This document shows positions 42,789 through 51,941 of a stretch of 64,000 nt of DNA, in pieces. The notes under the pieces were generated by a model. It was not told where the DNA came from. It did not search any database and saw only the letters and a program-made list of their open reading frames with translations. How positions within the stretch are numbered: the first letter of the stretch is position 1; every line of letters begins with the position of its first letter. The DNA comes from Saccharothrix algeriensis (lineage in GTDB: Bacteria; Actinomycetota; Actinomycetes; Mycobacteriales; Pseudonocardiaceae), in NCBI RefSeq assembly GCF_016907655.1, contig NZ_JAFBCL010000001.1:124001-188000 (forward strand), in the 5' to 3' direction. A program made the translations under genes and the position numbers.

Positions 42789-43745
42789 ATGGCGGCAGGG
42801 CGATCGGTGCCCACGCAGGACGACGTGCTCGGGTACTTCGACGCGCTGTCGAACTGGGGGCGGTGGGGTGACGACGACGAGCGCGGCACCCTGAACCACA
42901 TCACCGACGACGTCCGGCTGGCGGCGGCGCGGGCCGTGCGCCACGGCAGGAGCGTGTCGTGCGCGTGGGAGGTCGCCGCGCCGGAGGAGGTGGAGCGGTC
43001 GACGACGGCGTGCCCGTGCGCCGCCGACATGCCGGGCGCCGAGAACATGCCGGCGCCCGGGTTCCGCGACGACCGGCGCTGGGGCTTCTCCACCGAGCGG
43101 CTCGGCCTCACCTTCCACGGCAACACCGTCACCCACGTGGACTCGCCGTGCCACATCTTCTGGGACGGCGCGATGTACAACGGGCGGCCGCACTCGCTGG
43201 TCGACGCCGCGACGGGATCGGCGTGGGCGGCCGTCACGGCGGCGGCGGACGGGATCACCACGCGGGGTGTGCTGCTGGACATCGCGGGGGTCCGCGGTGT
43301 GCCGTGGCTGGAACCGGGGCAGGGCGTGTTCCCCGAAGACCTCGAAGAGGCCGAGCGCCGCCAGGGCGTGCGGGTGCGGCCCGGCGACGCGGTGCTCCTG
43401 CGGACCGGGCGCGGCCGAGCCCGGCGCGAGGCCGGCGCGGACGGCGGCTTCGCCCAGGCCGGCTGGCACGCGTCCTGCCTGCCGTGGCTGCACGAACGGG
43501 AGGTCGCGCTGATCGGCGCCGACACCCCCCAGGACGTCCAGCCGTCGGGGTACGGGGACGTGCTGATGCCGGTGCACGCCGTGGGCCTGGTCGCGATGGG
43601 CTTGTGGCTGCTCGACAACTGCGACCTGGAGGGGTGCGCGGCGACGGCCGCCGAACTGGGCCAGTGGGACTTCCACCTCGCGGTCGCGCCGGTCCGCTTC
43701 GCCGGCACGTCCGGCAGCCCGGTCAACCCGATCGCCACGTTCTGA
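42789..43745 (+). CDS. Cyclase family (kynurenine-formamidase-like) hydrolase
   Basis: The 318-residue protein belongs to the cyclase/KynB metal-dependent hydrolase family. The metal-binding motif usually written HxGTHxDxPxH reads FHGNTVTHVDSPCHIFWDGA here (about 109-128), keeping the His, Asp and His ligands. LMPVHAVGLVAMGLWLLDNC near the C-terminus is also family-like. It starts at ATG 42789 after GGAGGAGGGG. Members hydrolyse amides such as N-formylkynurenine, cyclic esters, or act in polyketide and isatin metabolism. The tryptophan-dioxygenase-like gene 10 kb away might share a pathway, but nothing here proves it. Confidence 0.85.
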   Translation: MAAGRSVPTQDDVLGYFDALSNWGRWGDDDERGTLNHITDDVRLAAARAVRHGRSVSCAWEVAAPEEVERSTTACPCAADMPGAENMPAPGFRDDRRWGFSTERLGLTFHGNTVTHVDSPCHIFWDGAMYNGRPHSLVDAATGSAWAAVTAAADGITTRGVLLDIAGVRGVPWLEPGQGVFPEDLEEAERRQGVRVRPGDAVLLRTGRGRARREAGADGGFAQAGWHASCLPWLHEREVALIGADTPQDVQPSGYGDVLMPVHAVGLVAMGLWLLDNCDLEGCAATAAELGQWDFHLAVAPVRFAGTSGSPVNPIATF

Positions 43746-43914
43746 GCCGGGGCGGCCCGGCCGGTGGCCGCGGGGGGACCTGCCCCGCCCCGGCGACCCG
43801 GGTGTACGGTTCGCGTCGCAAGGACGAACCCTGGTCGGCACCAGGTCGGTGGTCGGAGCGTGCTGGCCGTCCCGCGCGTGCGCGGGTACGGACACCGTGA
43901 GGAACAACCACACC

Positions 43915-44502
43915 ATGCACGAGAACGATCAGCTCATCTCCCTCTTCCGCGAGCACGTCGCGCCGTCCGCGCCGCTGGACGAGGTCGACGCGGAGGCATC
44001 GCGGATCGCCGCCGCCGTGGGCGGCTCCAGCCCGCACCTGCCGCTGACGGCGCTGGTGGCGGGCGCCTACCGGGTGCTGCTGCGGCGGTTGCCGCGGGCG
44101 GCGGCCATGTCTTTGGTGGCCAAGGCGTTCCACGAGCCCGTCCGGCCGTACGTGCACGACGGCACCAGGGCCGCGCTGGACGCCTCCGACGACCCGTTCT
44201 CCGTGATCACCGGTCTCTCCCAGGACCGGGAGGAGAACTACTTCGGCGCGGACTTCTCGTTCAGCCGGGTCGAGGACCGGTCGCAGTACCTGGTCGACGT
44301 GCACCGGTGCTTCTACGTGCGGGTGCTGGACGTGGCGGGCGTGCCCGAGCTGGGCACCGTGTTCTGCGAGTTCGACACGGCGTGGATCAGCGCGATCGAC
44401 CGCGAACGGCACGGCGTGGACTTCCGGCGGCCGACGACGATCGCCCGCGGCGGGGCGACGTGCCCGTTCCACTTCCGCAGGGTGGCCCCGGACTCGCCCT
44501 GA
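43915..44502 (+). CDS. L-2-amino-thiazoline-4-carboxylic acid hydrolase-like protein
   Basis: The 195-residue protein resembles the ATC-hydrolase family (PF14196 from memory). It has VDVHRCFYVRVLDVAGVPEL, then VFCEFDTAWISAI (about 142-154) and a closing TIARGGATCPFHF motif with conserved Cys and His. True members open the thiazoline ring in bacterial L-cysteine synthesis, but many homologues are of unknown role. ATG 43915 has GAGG 12 bases upstream; an in-frame GTG at 43897 would add six residues and cannot be excluded. It lies 169 bases after the cyclase gene and may or may not be cotranscribed. Confidence 0.75.
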   Translation: MHENDQLISLFREHVAPSAPLDEVDAEASRIAAAVGGSSPHLPLTALVAGAYRVLLRRLPRAAAMSLVAKAFHEPVRPYVHDGTRAALDASDDPFSVITGLSQDREENYFGADFSFSRVEDRSQYLVDVHRCFYVRVLDVAGVPELGTVFCEFDTAWISAIDRERHGVDFRRPTTIARGGATCPFHFRRVAPDSP

Positions 44503-44513
44503 GGCGGGCGTCC

Positions 44514-44552
44514 GGCAGGCCGGCGGCGCGAGGTCCGCGCCACCGGCCTGCC
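44514..44552. terminator. Long hairpin terminator between ATC-hydrolase-like and kdpC genes
   Basis: A 10-bp stem (GGCAGGCCGG and complement), one C/A mismatch, then 6 bp (GGCGCG/CGCGCC) and a 5-base loop. It sits between convergent genes and probably serves both. Confidence 0.7.
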
Positions 44553-44569
44553 CGGGGACGGCGCCCGGC

Positions 44570-45106
44570 TCACCCCAGGGCGCGGTTGAGCGCGGTGACG
44601 TTGACGCCCGGTTCGCCCAGCACGCCGGCCGCCCGGCCCTCGGTGTGCCGCGCCACCAGCGCCCGCACCCGGTCCTCGGGCAGCCCGCGGGCCCTGGCCA
44701 CGCGCGGCACCTGCAGCTGCGCGTAGGCGGTGCTGATGTGCGGGTCCAGGCCGGAGGCCGACGCCGTCACCGCGTCCTGGGGCACCCGCTCCTCCGGCAC
44801 GCCCTCGCGCCGGGCGACGGCGGTCCGGCGGCCGGCCACCACGGCGTCGTGGTCGGCGTTGCGCTCGCCCTTGTTCGACCCGCCCGAAGCGGGCGGCGTC
44901 GCCGCGGACGGCCGGGTGCGGAACCACTCGTCGCCCTCGCGGTCCACGCCGACCAGCGCGGTGTCGACGGCCTCCGCGTGGGCGCGCAGGCCGGGCAGCC
45001 GGGACACGCCCCAGACCGCCGCCGGGTAGAGGACGCCGGTGAGCAGGGTGAGGGCCAGCAGGACGCGCAGCCCCGCCACGGCCTGTCTGCCGAAGTCTTC
45101 CACCAC
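44570..45106 (-). CDS. kdpC: Potassium-transporting ATPase subunit C
   Basis: The 178-residue protein has one N-terminal membrane helix (LRVLLALTLLTGVLYPAAVWG, about 13-33). A periplasmic-type domain with the KdpC signatures follows: FRTRPSAATPPASGGSN, VTASASGLDPHISTAYAQLQ (about 119-138) and GVNVTALNRAL at the C-terminus. KdpC stabilises KdpA-KdpB coupling. The GTG start is one base after the kdpB stop. It is the last gene of the kdp operon; no kdpD or kdpE follows, since the next gene is convergent. Confidence 0.95.
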   Translation of the reverse strand: MVEDFGRQAVAGLRVLLALTLLTGVLYPAAVWGVSRLPGLRAHAEAVDTALVGVDREGDEWFRTRPSAATPPASGGSNKGERNADHDAVVAGRRTAVARREGVPEERVPQDAVTASASGLDPHISTAYAQLQVPRVARARGLPEDRVRALVARHTEGRAAGVLGEPGVNVTALNRALG

Positions 45107-45107
45107 G

Positions 45108-47159
45108 TCACCCGATCCCGGGGATGAGCCGCACGAGCAGGTCGATGAGCAGGATCCCGGCGAACGGGGCCACGACCCCGCCCAGGCCGTAGACCAGCAG
45201 GTTGCGCCGCAGCAGCGCCGCGGCGCTCGACGGCCGGTACCGCACGCCCCGCAGCGCCAGCGGGATCAGCGCGACGACGACCAGGGCGTTGAAGATCACC
45301 GCCGACAGGATCGCCGACTGCGGCGTGGCCAGGCGCATGACGTTCAACCGGTCCAGCTGCGGGTGCACGGCGGAGAACATCGCGGGCAGGATCGCGAAGT
45401 ACTTCGCGAGGTCGTTGGCCACGCTGAACGTCGTCAGCGCGCCGCGCGTGATCAGCAGCTGCTTGCCGACCTCCACGACCTCGACCAGCTTCGTCGGGTC
45501 GGAGTCCAGGTCCACCATGTTCCCGGCCTCCTTGGCGGCGGAGGCGCCGGTGTTCATGGCCAGGCCCACGTCGGACCGCGCGAGCGCCGGCGCGTCGTTG
45601 GCGCCGTCGCCGGTCATCGCGACCAGCCTGCCGCCCTCCTGCTCGCGCCGGATCAGCGCCAGCTTGTCCTCCGGCCGGGCCTCGGCGAGGAAGTCGTCGA
45701 CCCCCGCCCGCGCCGCGACGGCCCTGGCCGTCAGCGGGTTGTCCCCGGTCACCATCACCGTGCGGATGCCCATTGCGCGCAACTGCGCGAACCGTTCGCG
45801 CACACCGGGTTTGACCACGTCCGACAGCCGGATCACGCCCAGCACCGCGTCGTCCACCGCGACCACGAGCGGTGTGCCGCCCTGCGCGGCGATCCCGTCG
45901 ACGAGGTCGCGGGTCGGGGCGTCCAGGGTGAACGCGCTCGCGGCGCCCTTGCGCACGCGCCGGCCGGCCAGGTCGACGCCGCTGACCCTGGTCCGCGCGG
46001 TGAACGGCACGAACTCGCCGGTCTTCTCGTGGTCGGACGGCTCGGCCGCGCGGCCGTGCCGCCGCGCGCACAGCTCGACCACGCTGCGGCCCTCGGGGGT
46101 GCCGTCGGCCAGCGACGACAGCCGGGCGGCGTCCACCAGGGCGTCGAGGTCGGCCCCGCCCACGGGGATCAGCTCGGTGGCCCGCCGGTTGCCGTGGGTG
46201 ATGGTGCCGGTCTTGTCCAGCAGCAGCGTGCCCACGTCGCCCGCCGCCTCGACCGCCCTGCCCGAGGTGGCCAGGACGTTGCGCTGCACCAGCCGGTCCA
46301 TGCCCGCTATGCCGATCGCCGACAGCAGCGCGCCGATCGTGGTCGGGATCAGGCACACCAGCAGCGCCGTCAGCACGACCACGGACTGCTCGCCGCCGGA
46401 GTGGACCGCGAACGGCTGCAGCGCCACGACCGCGAGCACGAAGACGAGCGTCAGCGCGGACAGCAGGATCGTCAGCGCGACCTCGTTGGGCGTCTTCTGC
46501 CGGCGCGCGCCCTCCACCAGCGCGATCATCCGGTCCACGAAGGACTCGCCGGGCGCCGCGGTGATCCGCACGACGACCCGGTCGGACAGCACGGTCGTGC
46601 CGCCGGTGACCGCCGACCGGTCGCCGCCCGACTCCCGGATCACCGGCGCGGACTCGCCGGTGATCGCCGACTCGTCCACCGCGGCGATGCCCTCCACCAC
46701 GTCGCCGTCGCCGGGGACCACCTCACCGGCCGCCACCACGACGAGGTCGCCGACCACCAGCTCGGCGCCGGGCACCACGCGGCCGTCGACGAGCCGCGCG
46801 ACCGCGTCCTGCCTGCTGCGGCGCAACGAGTCCGCCTGCGCCCTGCCCCGCCCCTCGGCGACGGCCTCGGCCAGGTTGGCGAACAGCACGGTGGCCCACA
46901 GCCACAGCGCCACCGCGACGGTGAACGCGCTCGGGTCGCCGACCGCGAACACCGTGACCAGCAGCGAGCCCACCCACACCACGAACACCACGGGGTTGCG
47001 CGCCTGGTGGCGGGGGTGGAACTTGCGCAGCGCGGCCGGCAGCGAGCGCAGCAGCTGCCGGGGGTCGAAGGCGCCGGCGGCGACCGGGCGGCCCGGCCCG
47101 CGGGCGGGTCCGCCCCGGGCGTCCTGGTCGGTCCTCTGTGGACTGTCGGTGGTGATCAC
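45108..47159 (-). CDS. kdpB: Potassium-transporting P-type ATPase subunit B
   Basis: The 683-residue catalytic subunit hydrolyses ATP to power high-affinity potassium uptake. It has the actuator motif TGES (167-170), the phosphorylated aspartate D315 in [10 protein letters not shown], and the hinge [20 protein letters not shown]. The KdpB-type membrane motif [18 protein letters not shown] (about 269-286) is also present. The GTG start overlaps the kdpA stop (GTGA). A proline- and glycine-rich N-terminal extension of about 30 residues precedes the conserved start, so translation could begin slightly later. Confidence 0.95.
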   Translation of the reverse strand: MITTDSPQRTDQDARGGPARGPGRPVAAGAFDPRQLLRSLPAALRKFHPRHQARNPVVFVVWVGSLLVTVFAVGDPSAFTVAVALWLWATVLFANLAEAVAEGRGRAQADSLRRSRQDAVARLVDGRVVPGAELVVGDLVVVAAGEVVPGDGDVVEGIAAVDESAITGESAPVIRESGGDRSAVTGGTTVLSDRVVVRITAAPGESFVDRMIALVEGARRQKTPNEVALTILLSALTLVFVLAVVALQPFAVHSGGEQSVVVLTALLVCLIPTTIGALLSAIGIAGMDRLVQRNVLATSGRAVEAAGDVGTLLLDKTGTITHGNRRATELIPVGGADLDALVDAARLSSLADGTPEGRSVVELCARRHGRAAEPSDHEKTGEFVPFTARTRVSGVDLAGRRVRKGAASAFTLDAPTRDLVDGIAAQGGTPLVVAVDDAVLGVIRLSDVVKPGVRERFAQLRAMGIRTVMVTGDNPLTARAVAARAGVDDFLAEARPEDKLALIRREQEGGRLVAMTGDGANDAPALARSDVGLAMNTGASAAKEAGNMVDLDSDPTKLVEVVEVGKQLLITRGALTTFSVANDLAKYFAILPAMFSAVHPQLDRLNVMRLATPQSAILSAVIFNALVVVALIPLALRGVRYRPSSAAALLRRNLLVYGLGGVVAPFAGILLIDLLVRLIPGIG

Positions 47160-48778
47160 AGCAGGGCCTCCGCGATGGGACCGAGGGCGAGTGCGGGGAC
47201 GTAGGTCAACGCCGCCACCAGGACGATCGAGCCGGCCAGCAGGGTCGCGAACAGCGGACCCGCGGTCGGCAGCGTCCCGGCGGTGGCCGGTGTCGTGCGC
47301 TGGGCGGCGAGGGAACCGGCCAGGCACAGCACGGCCGCGATGGGGACGAACCGGCCCAGCGCCATGCAGATCCCCAGCGAGACCTGGAACCAGTCGCCGG
47401 TGGCGGTGAGCCCGGCGAACGCGCTGCCGTTGTTGTTCGAGGCCGACGCGTAGGCGTAGAGGACGCCGGTCAGCCCGTGCTCGCCGGGGTTGCCCAGCGC
47501 GTCCGGGGTGCCGGGCAGGACGGCCGCGACACCCGCGCCGGTCAGCAGCACGGCGGGCACGGCCAGGATCGACAGCGCCGCGGCGGTCACCTCGCGCCGC
47601 CCGAGCTTCTTGCCCAGGTACTCGGGTGTGCGGCCGACCATCAGGCCCGCGAGGAACAGCGCGATGACCGCCATCACGAGGATGCCGTAGAGCCCGGTGC
47701 CGACACCGCCCGGCGTCATCTCGCCGAACAGCATGTTGAGCAGCACCGCGCCGCCGCCCAGGCCGGTGTAGCTGTCGTGCATCGAGTTGACCGCGCCGGT
47801 GGACGTGGCCGTGGTGGTGTTCGCGAACAGCGCCGACGACGGGATGCCGAACCGCAGCTCCTTGCCCTCCAACGGGCGCAGCCCGTGCGCCTCGGCCGCC
47901 CAGACGACGGCCAGCACCCCCGCCCACAGCGCGCCCACGACGCCCAGCAGCACGCGGCCCTGCCGCCGGTCGCCGACCAGCGTGCCGAACGCGCGGGTCA
48001 GCGACACCGGGATCAGCAGGATGAGGAAGACCTGGATCAGGTTGGACCAGCCGGTGGGATTTTCGAACGGGTGCGCGGAGTTCGCGTTGAAGACGCCGCC
48101 GCCGTTCGTGCCCAGCACCTTGATCGCCTCCTGGCTCGCCACCGGGGCGATCGCGACCTGCACGCCGTCGACGGTGACGGCGGGGCGCAGGCTCATCACC
48201 ACGCCGGTGGCCACCAGCACGACCGCGAACAGGAACGCCACCGGCAGCAGGACGCGGGTGGTGCCCCGCACCAGGTCCACCCAGAAGTTGCCCAGGCGGT
48301 CGGTCCGCTGCCGGGTGAAGCCGCGCACCAGCGCCATCGCCACCGACAGCCCCACCGCGCCGGACACGAAGTTCTGCGCGGTCAGGCCCGCCATCTGGAC
48401 GGCGTGGCCCAGGGTGACCTCGGGCACGTAGGACTGCCAGTTCGTGTTGGTCACGAAGCTGATCGCGGTGTTGAACGCGACCGCCGGCGGCACCGCGCCC
48501 CGGTCGAAGTCGAACGGCAGCAGCGGTTGCAGGCGCTGCAGCAGGTACAGCAGCACGACGCCCGCGAACGAGAAGGCGAGCACGCTGCGCGCGTAGGCGC
48601 CCCACCGCTGCTCGGACGCGGGGTCGACCCCCGCCACCCGGTACACCGCGCGCTCCACCGCGAGGTGCCGGGTGTCGGTGTGGACGCGGGCCAGGTAGTC
48701 GCCGAACGGCCGGTGCGCCACGGCCAGGGCGAGCAGGAGGACGCCGACCTGCGCCAGGCCGGCCGCGGTCGACGACAT
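47156..48778 (-). CDS. kdpA: Potassium-transporting ATPase subunit A
   Basis: The 540-residue membrane subunit forms the potassium channel. Visible KdpA hallmarks are [17 protein letters not shown] (about 108-124), [17 protein letters not shown], the loop segment [20 protein letters not shown] (about 226-245), [18 protein letters not shown], and [14 protein letters not shown]. These include the four selectivity-filter-like loops. Start and stop overlap neighbouring genes (ATGA with kdpF, GTGA with kdpB), so the operon is tightly coupled. Confidence 0.96.
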   Translation of the reverse strand: MSSTAAGLAQVGVLLLALAVAHRPFGDYLARVHTDTRHLAVERAVYRVAGVDPASEQRWGAYARSVLAFSFAGVVLLYLLQRLQPLLPFDFDRGAVPPAVAFNTAISFVTNTNWQSYVPEVTLGHAVQMAGLTAQNFVSGAVGLSVAMALVRGFTRQRTDRLGNFWVDLVRGTTRVLLPVAFLFAVVLVATGVVMSLRPAVTVDGVQVAIAPVASQEAIKVLGTNGGGVFNANSAHPFENPTGWSNLIQVFLILLIPVSLTRAFGTLVGDRRQGRVLLGVVGALWAGVLAVVWAAEAHGLRPLEGKELRFGIPSSALFANTTTATSTGAVNSMHDSYTGLGGGAVLLNMLFGEMTPGGVGTGLYGILVMAVIALFLAGLMVGRTPEYLGKKLGRREVTAAALSILAVPAVLLTGAGVAAVLPGTPDALGNPGEHGLTGVLYAYASASNNNGSAFAGLTATGDWFQVSLGICMALGRFVPIAAVLCLAGSLAAQRTTPATAGTLPTAGPLFATLLAGSIVLVAALTYVPALALGPIAEALL

Positions 48779-48879
48779 CAGAACCTCTCCGGTCGGACCA
48801 GCGCGACGAGCAGGTACACCGCCAACGCCAGGGCGAGCACGCCGGCGACGGCGTTCGCCACCACCCCCGTGCCGCTCAC
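48778..48879 (-). CDS. kdpF: Potassium-transporting ATPase subunit F
   Basis: This 33-residue peptide is one membrane helix ([20 protein letters not shown]) with the conserved KdpF ending ALVRPERF. It starts at GTG 48877-48879 and its TGA overlaps the kdpA ATG. KdpF stabilises the KdpABC complex. Its start overlaps the stop of a further 27-codon membrane peptide upstream. Confidence 0.9.
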   Translation of the reverse strand: MSGTGVVANAVAGVLALALAVYLLVALVRPERF

Positions 48880-48959
48880 AGCCGCTCCAGGCCGCGCACG
48901 CCCAGCGCCAACAGCAGGAACACACCGATCAGCAGCAACGCGCAGGCCAAGTCGGCCAT
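48876..48959 (-). CDS. 27-residue membrane peptide leading the kdp operon
   Basis: An ATG at 48957-48959, preceded by AAGGGAG at eight bases, encodes [27 protein letters not shown]. It is a single hydrophobic helix with a short charged tail, and its TGA overlaps the kdpF GTG by the GTGA pattern. The good ribosome binding site, hydrophobicity and coupling indicate a real translated peptide. It looks like a second KdpF-like subunit (xRGLERL compared with VRPERF) or a regulatory small protein; I do not know a function. Confidence 0.7.
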   Translation of the reverse strand: MADLACALLLIGVFLLLALGVRGLERL

Positions 48960-49179
48960 CGACGCGCTCCCTTCGCGACAAGCACCGGCCCCCGATGGGC
49001 CGGGACGCCCGAAAGGCTGCATCACGAAGCGGGGCGCCCGGACGTGCCTGACGTGCCCTTGACACCGCCGCCCCGCATCTTCACGGGCCGTTGACGGGTG
49101 GGAGACGCGCCTCTCACCAGGGGGTTCGCCCGAACGGGCCCGACCGGCTACCGCCGGTCACGCCGAGGGGTCCGGCGCG
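48960..49179. promoter_or_regulatory. Upstream control region of the kdp operon
   Basis: This 220-base gap lies before the first kdp peptide and after the LysR gene. It has a tandem 8-base repeat GACGTGCC at 49041-49048 and 49050-49057 (9-base period), which may bind a response regulator such as KdpE. It also has an 8-bp hairpin with one mismatch at 49097-49118 that may end the LysR transcript. I see no riboswitch-like structure I can name. Confidence 0.4.
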
Positions 49180-50154
49180 TCAGCCGGCGACCAGCAGCTC
49201 GCGGCCGCGTTCCCGCCACCACGAGTCGAACGCGGGGTTGCACCCCTGGCGGGCGGCGTAGCTGCCCAGGACGTGGGCGTGGATCTCGTCGATGTGCGCC
49301 GCCACCACCGTGTCGGGGCGGTAGAACAGGCGCAGCTCCTGCCACAGCGGCGCGCCCTCGATCGCCCGCACCACGACGCTGCCCGGCCGGTCGCGGCTGG
49401 TGGCCAGCGCGGGCCCGACGGCCAGCCGCGCGCCGACCAGCTCCAGCATCGTGGCCAGGCACCGGGTGCTGTGCGGCTGGCGCAGCGGCACGCCGTGCCC
49501 GTGGCAGACCTGGTTGAGGTAGGTCCACCAGCGCGACGTGCCCGGCGGCTCGTCCACCCAGGGGTGCTCGAAGACGTCCGCCACCGGCACCGGGGCCGCC
49601 CCGACGAGGGGGTGGTCGTGGGCCATCGCGACGAACACCGGCTCGGCCGGGTGCACCAGGACGCTGGCCACCCCGGGCGGCGTCGTCAGGCCGGGCAGCG
49701 GCGGCCGGTAGACCAGCGCGAGGTCCAGCTCGCCGATCGCGACCTTGTCCACGCTGATCCGCTCGTCGGTGTCCTCCTGGAGGTTGACCTCCGCGCACCA
49801 CGGCTGCTCGCGCAGCCAGCGGCTCACCGCCACGTGCAGGAAGCCGCAGTAGCCGCCGACGCGCAGCGGGTCGGACGGCCCGCCCCGGCGCGACCACTCG
49901 CCGACGCGCCGGGCGATGGTGGACATGCTGCTGAGCACCACCCGCGCCTCGCCGAGCACCTCCGCGCCCAGCGGGGTCGCCTGGCAGCCGTGCTCGGCGC
50001 GGAAGAACAGCGCGCCGCCGACGCTCTGCTCGATCCGCTTGAGCAGGCCGGACAGCGCGGGCTGCGACATGCCCAGCCGCTTGGCGGCACGGGTGAGGCT
50101 GCCGGTGTCGTCGATCGCGGCCAGCGCCCGCAGGTGGCGTACTTCCAGCTCCAC
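49180..50154 (-). CDS. LysR-family transcriptional regulator
   Basis: The 324-residue protein starts MELEVRHLRALAAIDDTGSL with the winged HTH TRAAKRLGMSQPALSGLLKR followed by IEQSVGGALFFRAEHG (about 20-56). The C-terminal effector-binding domain contains GELDLALVYRPPLPGL and PVFVAMAHDHPLVGAAPVPV. A basic, tryptophan-containing C-terminus (FDSWWRERGREL) is slightly longer than average. It lies between the S1 protease gene and kdp, all on the same strand. Its targets are not evident, and no divergent partner gene is adjacent. Confidence 0.88.
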   Translation of the reverse strand: MELEVRHLRALAAIDDTGSLTRAAKRLGMSQPALSGLLKRIEQSVGGALFFRAEHGCQATPLGAEVLGEARVVLSSMSTIARRVGEWSRRGGPSDPLRVGGYCGFLHVAVSRWLREQPWCAEVNLQEDTDERISVDKVAIGELDLALVYRPPLPGLTTPPGVASVLVHPAEPVFVAMAHDHPLVGAAPVPVADVFEHPWVDEPPGTSRWWTYLNQVCHGHGVPLRQPHSTRCLATMLELVGARLAVGPALATSRDRPGSVVVRAIEGAPLWQELRLFYRPDTVVAAHIDEIHAHVLGSYAARQGCNPAFDSWWRERGRELLVAG

Positions 50155-50256
50155 TGGACCTCCGCTCCCCCGGTGGTCCAGCGACCGTACCGCCGCCCGG
50201 CGCGCGCGGGAAAGGGGTCCGCTCCCCGGCGGACCCCTCCCCCGCGCGATCCCCGC

Positions 50257-51699
50257 CTAGGGCTTGGCCGTCTCCAGGGTGTAGCCGCCGGAGCCGCTGT
50301 AGGAGCGCACCTGCCAGCGGTAGCGCCCGGCGGTGCCGTTGTAGGTCACCGTCTCGGTCGAGTCGGGGCCGGTGCCGGAGGCGACGGTGCGCCACGACGT
50401 CCCGCTCTGCTTCTGCAGGTACAGGTCGAAGTCGGTGCCGGCCGGGCCCTTCAGGCAGCCCTTCTGCGCGCCGGCCGCCGCGTCGAAGTAGCCCGACTTG
50501 GGCTCCACCGCCGTGGCGCCCCGCGACAGGGTGCCGGTGACGGCCGTGCCGCAGCCCGGCGGGTTCGGCCCGGGACCGCCGTCGGTGGTCAGCAGCGTCA
50601 CGCCGTACGCGCGCAGGATCTCCGGCACGGGCTGGAAGTACGTGGTCGCGGCGCCGCCCTTGCAGTCGCCGGACCCGCCCGAGGTCACGCCCTGCGCCTG
50701 CCCGTCGGAGATGGCCGAGCCGCCGGAGTCGCCGGGCTCGGCGCACGCCGTGGTCTCGATCGCCTGGTAGACCTTGCCGATCGACGGGCCGTAGTCCACC
50801 GTCGCGTCGCGGGACCGGATGGTGCCGCAGTGCCAGCCGGTCGTGCCGCCGGAGCGGCAGATGGACGACCCGACCGGCGCCTCCTGCGCGCCCTTCACCG
50901 CGACCCGGCCGCCGTTGTAGTCGTTCACCGCGCCGACCGGCGTCTCGCCCGCGCTGGTGCGCACGAACGCCATGTCGTCGGTGGGGAAGCTCGACCCCTC
51001 GAACCTGCCGCCCGGCTGGGTGGTGGTCTCGCCGACCTCGCCGCAGTGCCCGGCGGTGATGAACCCGCCCTGCACGGAGAAGCCGACCGAGCAGCCGTAC
51101 TGGCTGGTCCAGTAGCGGTTGCCGCCCACCACGTCGATCAGCGGGCGGGGCCGCTCCGGCGATTCGACGTAGCCGACGGCGCCGGCGTCCACCCCGGTCG
51201 CGGCCACCCAGGCGCGCGCCCGGTCCAGCGCTCCCGGCGCGTGCTTGACCAGCACGCGGTTCGCGGCGGGGTCGGTCCGCCACCCCGGCACCGACGCCGG
51301 CGCGGCGGGCGCGGCGGCGTCGAGCGCGCGCTTGACCGCGGCCAGGGTGGCCTCGCCGCGCGGGACGAGCCGGGGCTCCGCGCCCCCGGCCCGCACGGTC
51401 GCGGCGGCGCGGGGGTCGGTCACCGCGACGACGAGCGTGCCGCGCTCGGCGTCGAACCAACTGCCCCCGAGACGGTCGCCGAGGGCCGCCCGCAGCCCCC
51501 GGTCGGCCCGGGCCGCGGCCCGTTCCGCGGTCAGCCTGGCCACGGGGTCGGCGACGCCGAGGTCGCGCCGCAGGGCGGCCAGCACGGGCTGTTCGGCGGC
51601 AGGGGTCTCACCGGACGCCGGCGGCGCGACCGCCACGGCGCCCGCGACGGTCGTCATCACCACCAGGGCGACGACCGGTGGCACACGAAGTCTGGACAT
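50257..51699 (-). CDS. Secreted S1-family (streptogrisin-like) serine protease with prodomain and C-terminal domain
   Basis: The 480-residue preproprotein has a signal peptide (MSRLRVPPVVALVVMTTVAG), an alpha-lytic-protease-type prodomain (about 35-185, with GGSWFDAERGTLVVAVTDP), and a chymotrypsin-fold domain starting near IDVVGGNRYW. The triad is H218 (FITAGHCG), D242 (TDDMAFV) and S325 (EPGDSGGSA). Residues about 370-480 form an extra beta-rich domain (FDLYLQKQSGTSWRTVASG, GRYRWQVRSYSGSGGYTLE) like pre-peptidase C-terminal domains, which may bind substrate. GAGGAG precedes the ATG. It is secreted and probably self-activates by cutting the prodomain. Confidence 0.92.
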   Translation of the reverse strand: MSRLRVPPVVALVVMTTVAGAVAVAPPASGETPAAEQPVLAALRRDLGVADPVARLTAERAAARADRGLRAALGDRLGGSWFDAERGTLVVAVTDPRAAATVRAGGAEPRLVPRGEATLAAVKRALDAAAPAAPASVPGWRTDPAANRVLVKHAPGALDRARAWVAATGVDAGAVGYVESPERPRPLIDVVGGNRYWTSQYGCSVGFSVQGGFITAGHCGEVGETTTQPGGRFEGSSFPTDDMAFVRTSAGETPVGAVNDYNGGRVAVKGAQEAPVGSSICRSGGTTGWHCGTIRSRDATVDYGPSIGKVYQAIETTACAEPGDSGGSAISDGQAQGVTSGGSGDCKGGAATTYFQPVPEILRAYGVTLLTTDGGPGPNPPGCGTAVTGTLSRGATAVEPKSGYFDAAAGAQKGCLKGPAGTDFDLYLQKQSGTSWRTVASGTGPDSTETVTYNGTAGRYRWQVRSYSGSGGYTLETAKP

Positions 51700-51941
51700 G
51701 CGGGATCTCCTCGCGGTGCAGGGGAACCGCCGACGGGCGCGCGACCGCCTCCGAGCGCGCGCCGAGCGGGCCGTCGACGGCCCGCCCCGGCGGTCACCCG
51801 ACCGTAGACCGGGCCCGATCGGCGAGGGGACATCCCAGATCGCCATAGCACCGCCGGGCGACCCGCGGTCACGCGCTCGCGCCGGATCCGGTGTGGACGC
51901 GCGGCGGGAGGCCCGCGGCGGGCGGAGGCCCGCGGCGGGCG

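Noticed and set aside
48960-49179. c-di-AMP (ydaO-type) riboswitch upstream of kdp.
   Set aside because: I could not recognise the conserved core; only a direct repeat and short hairpins are visible.
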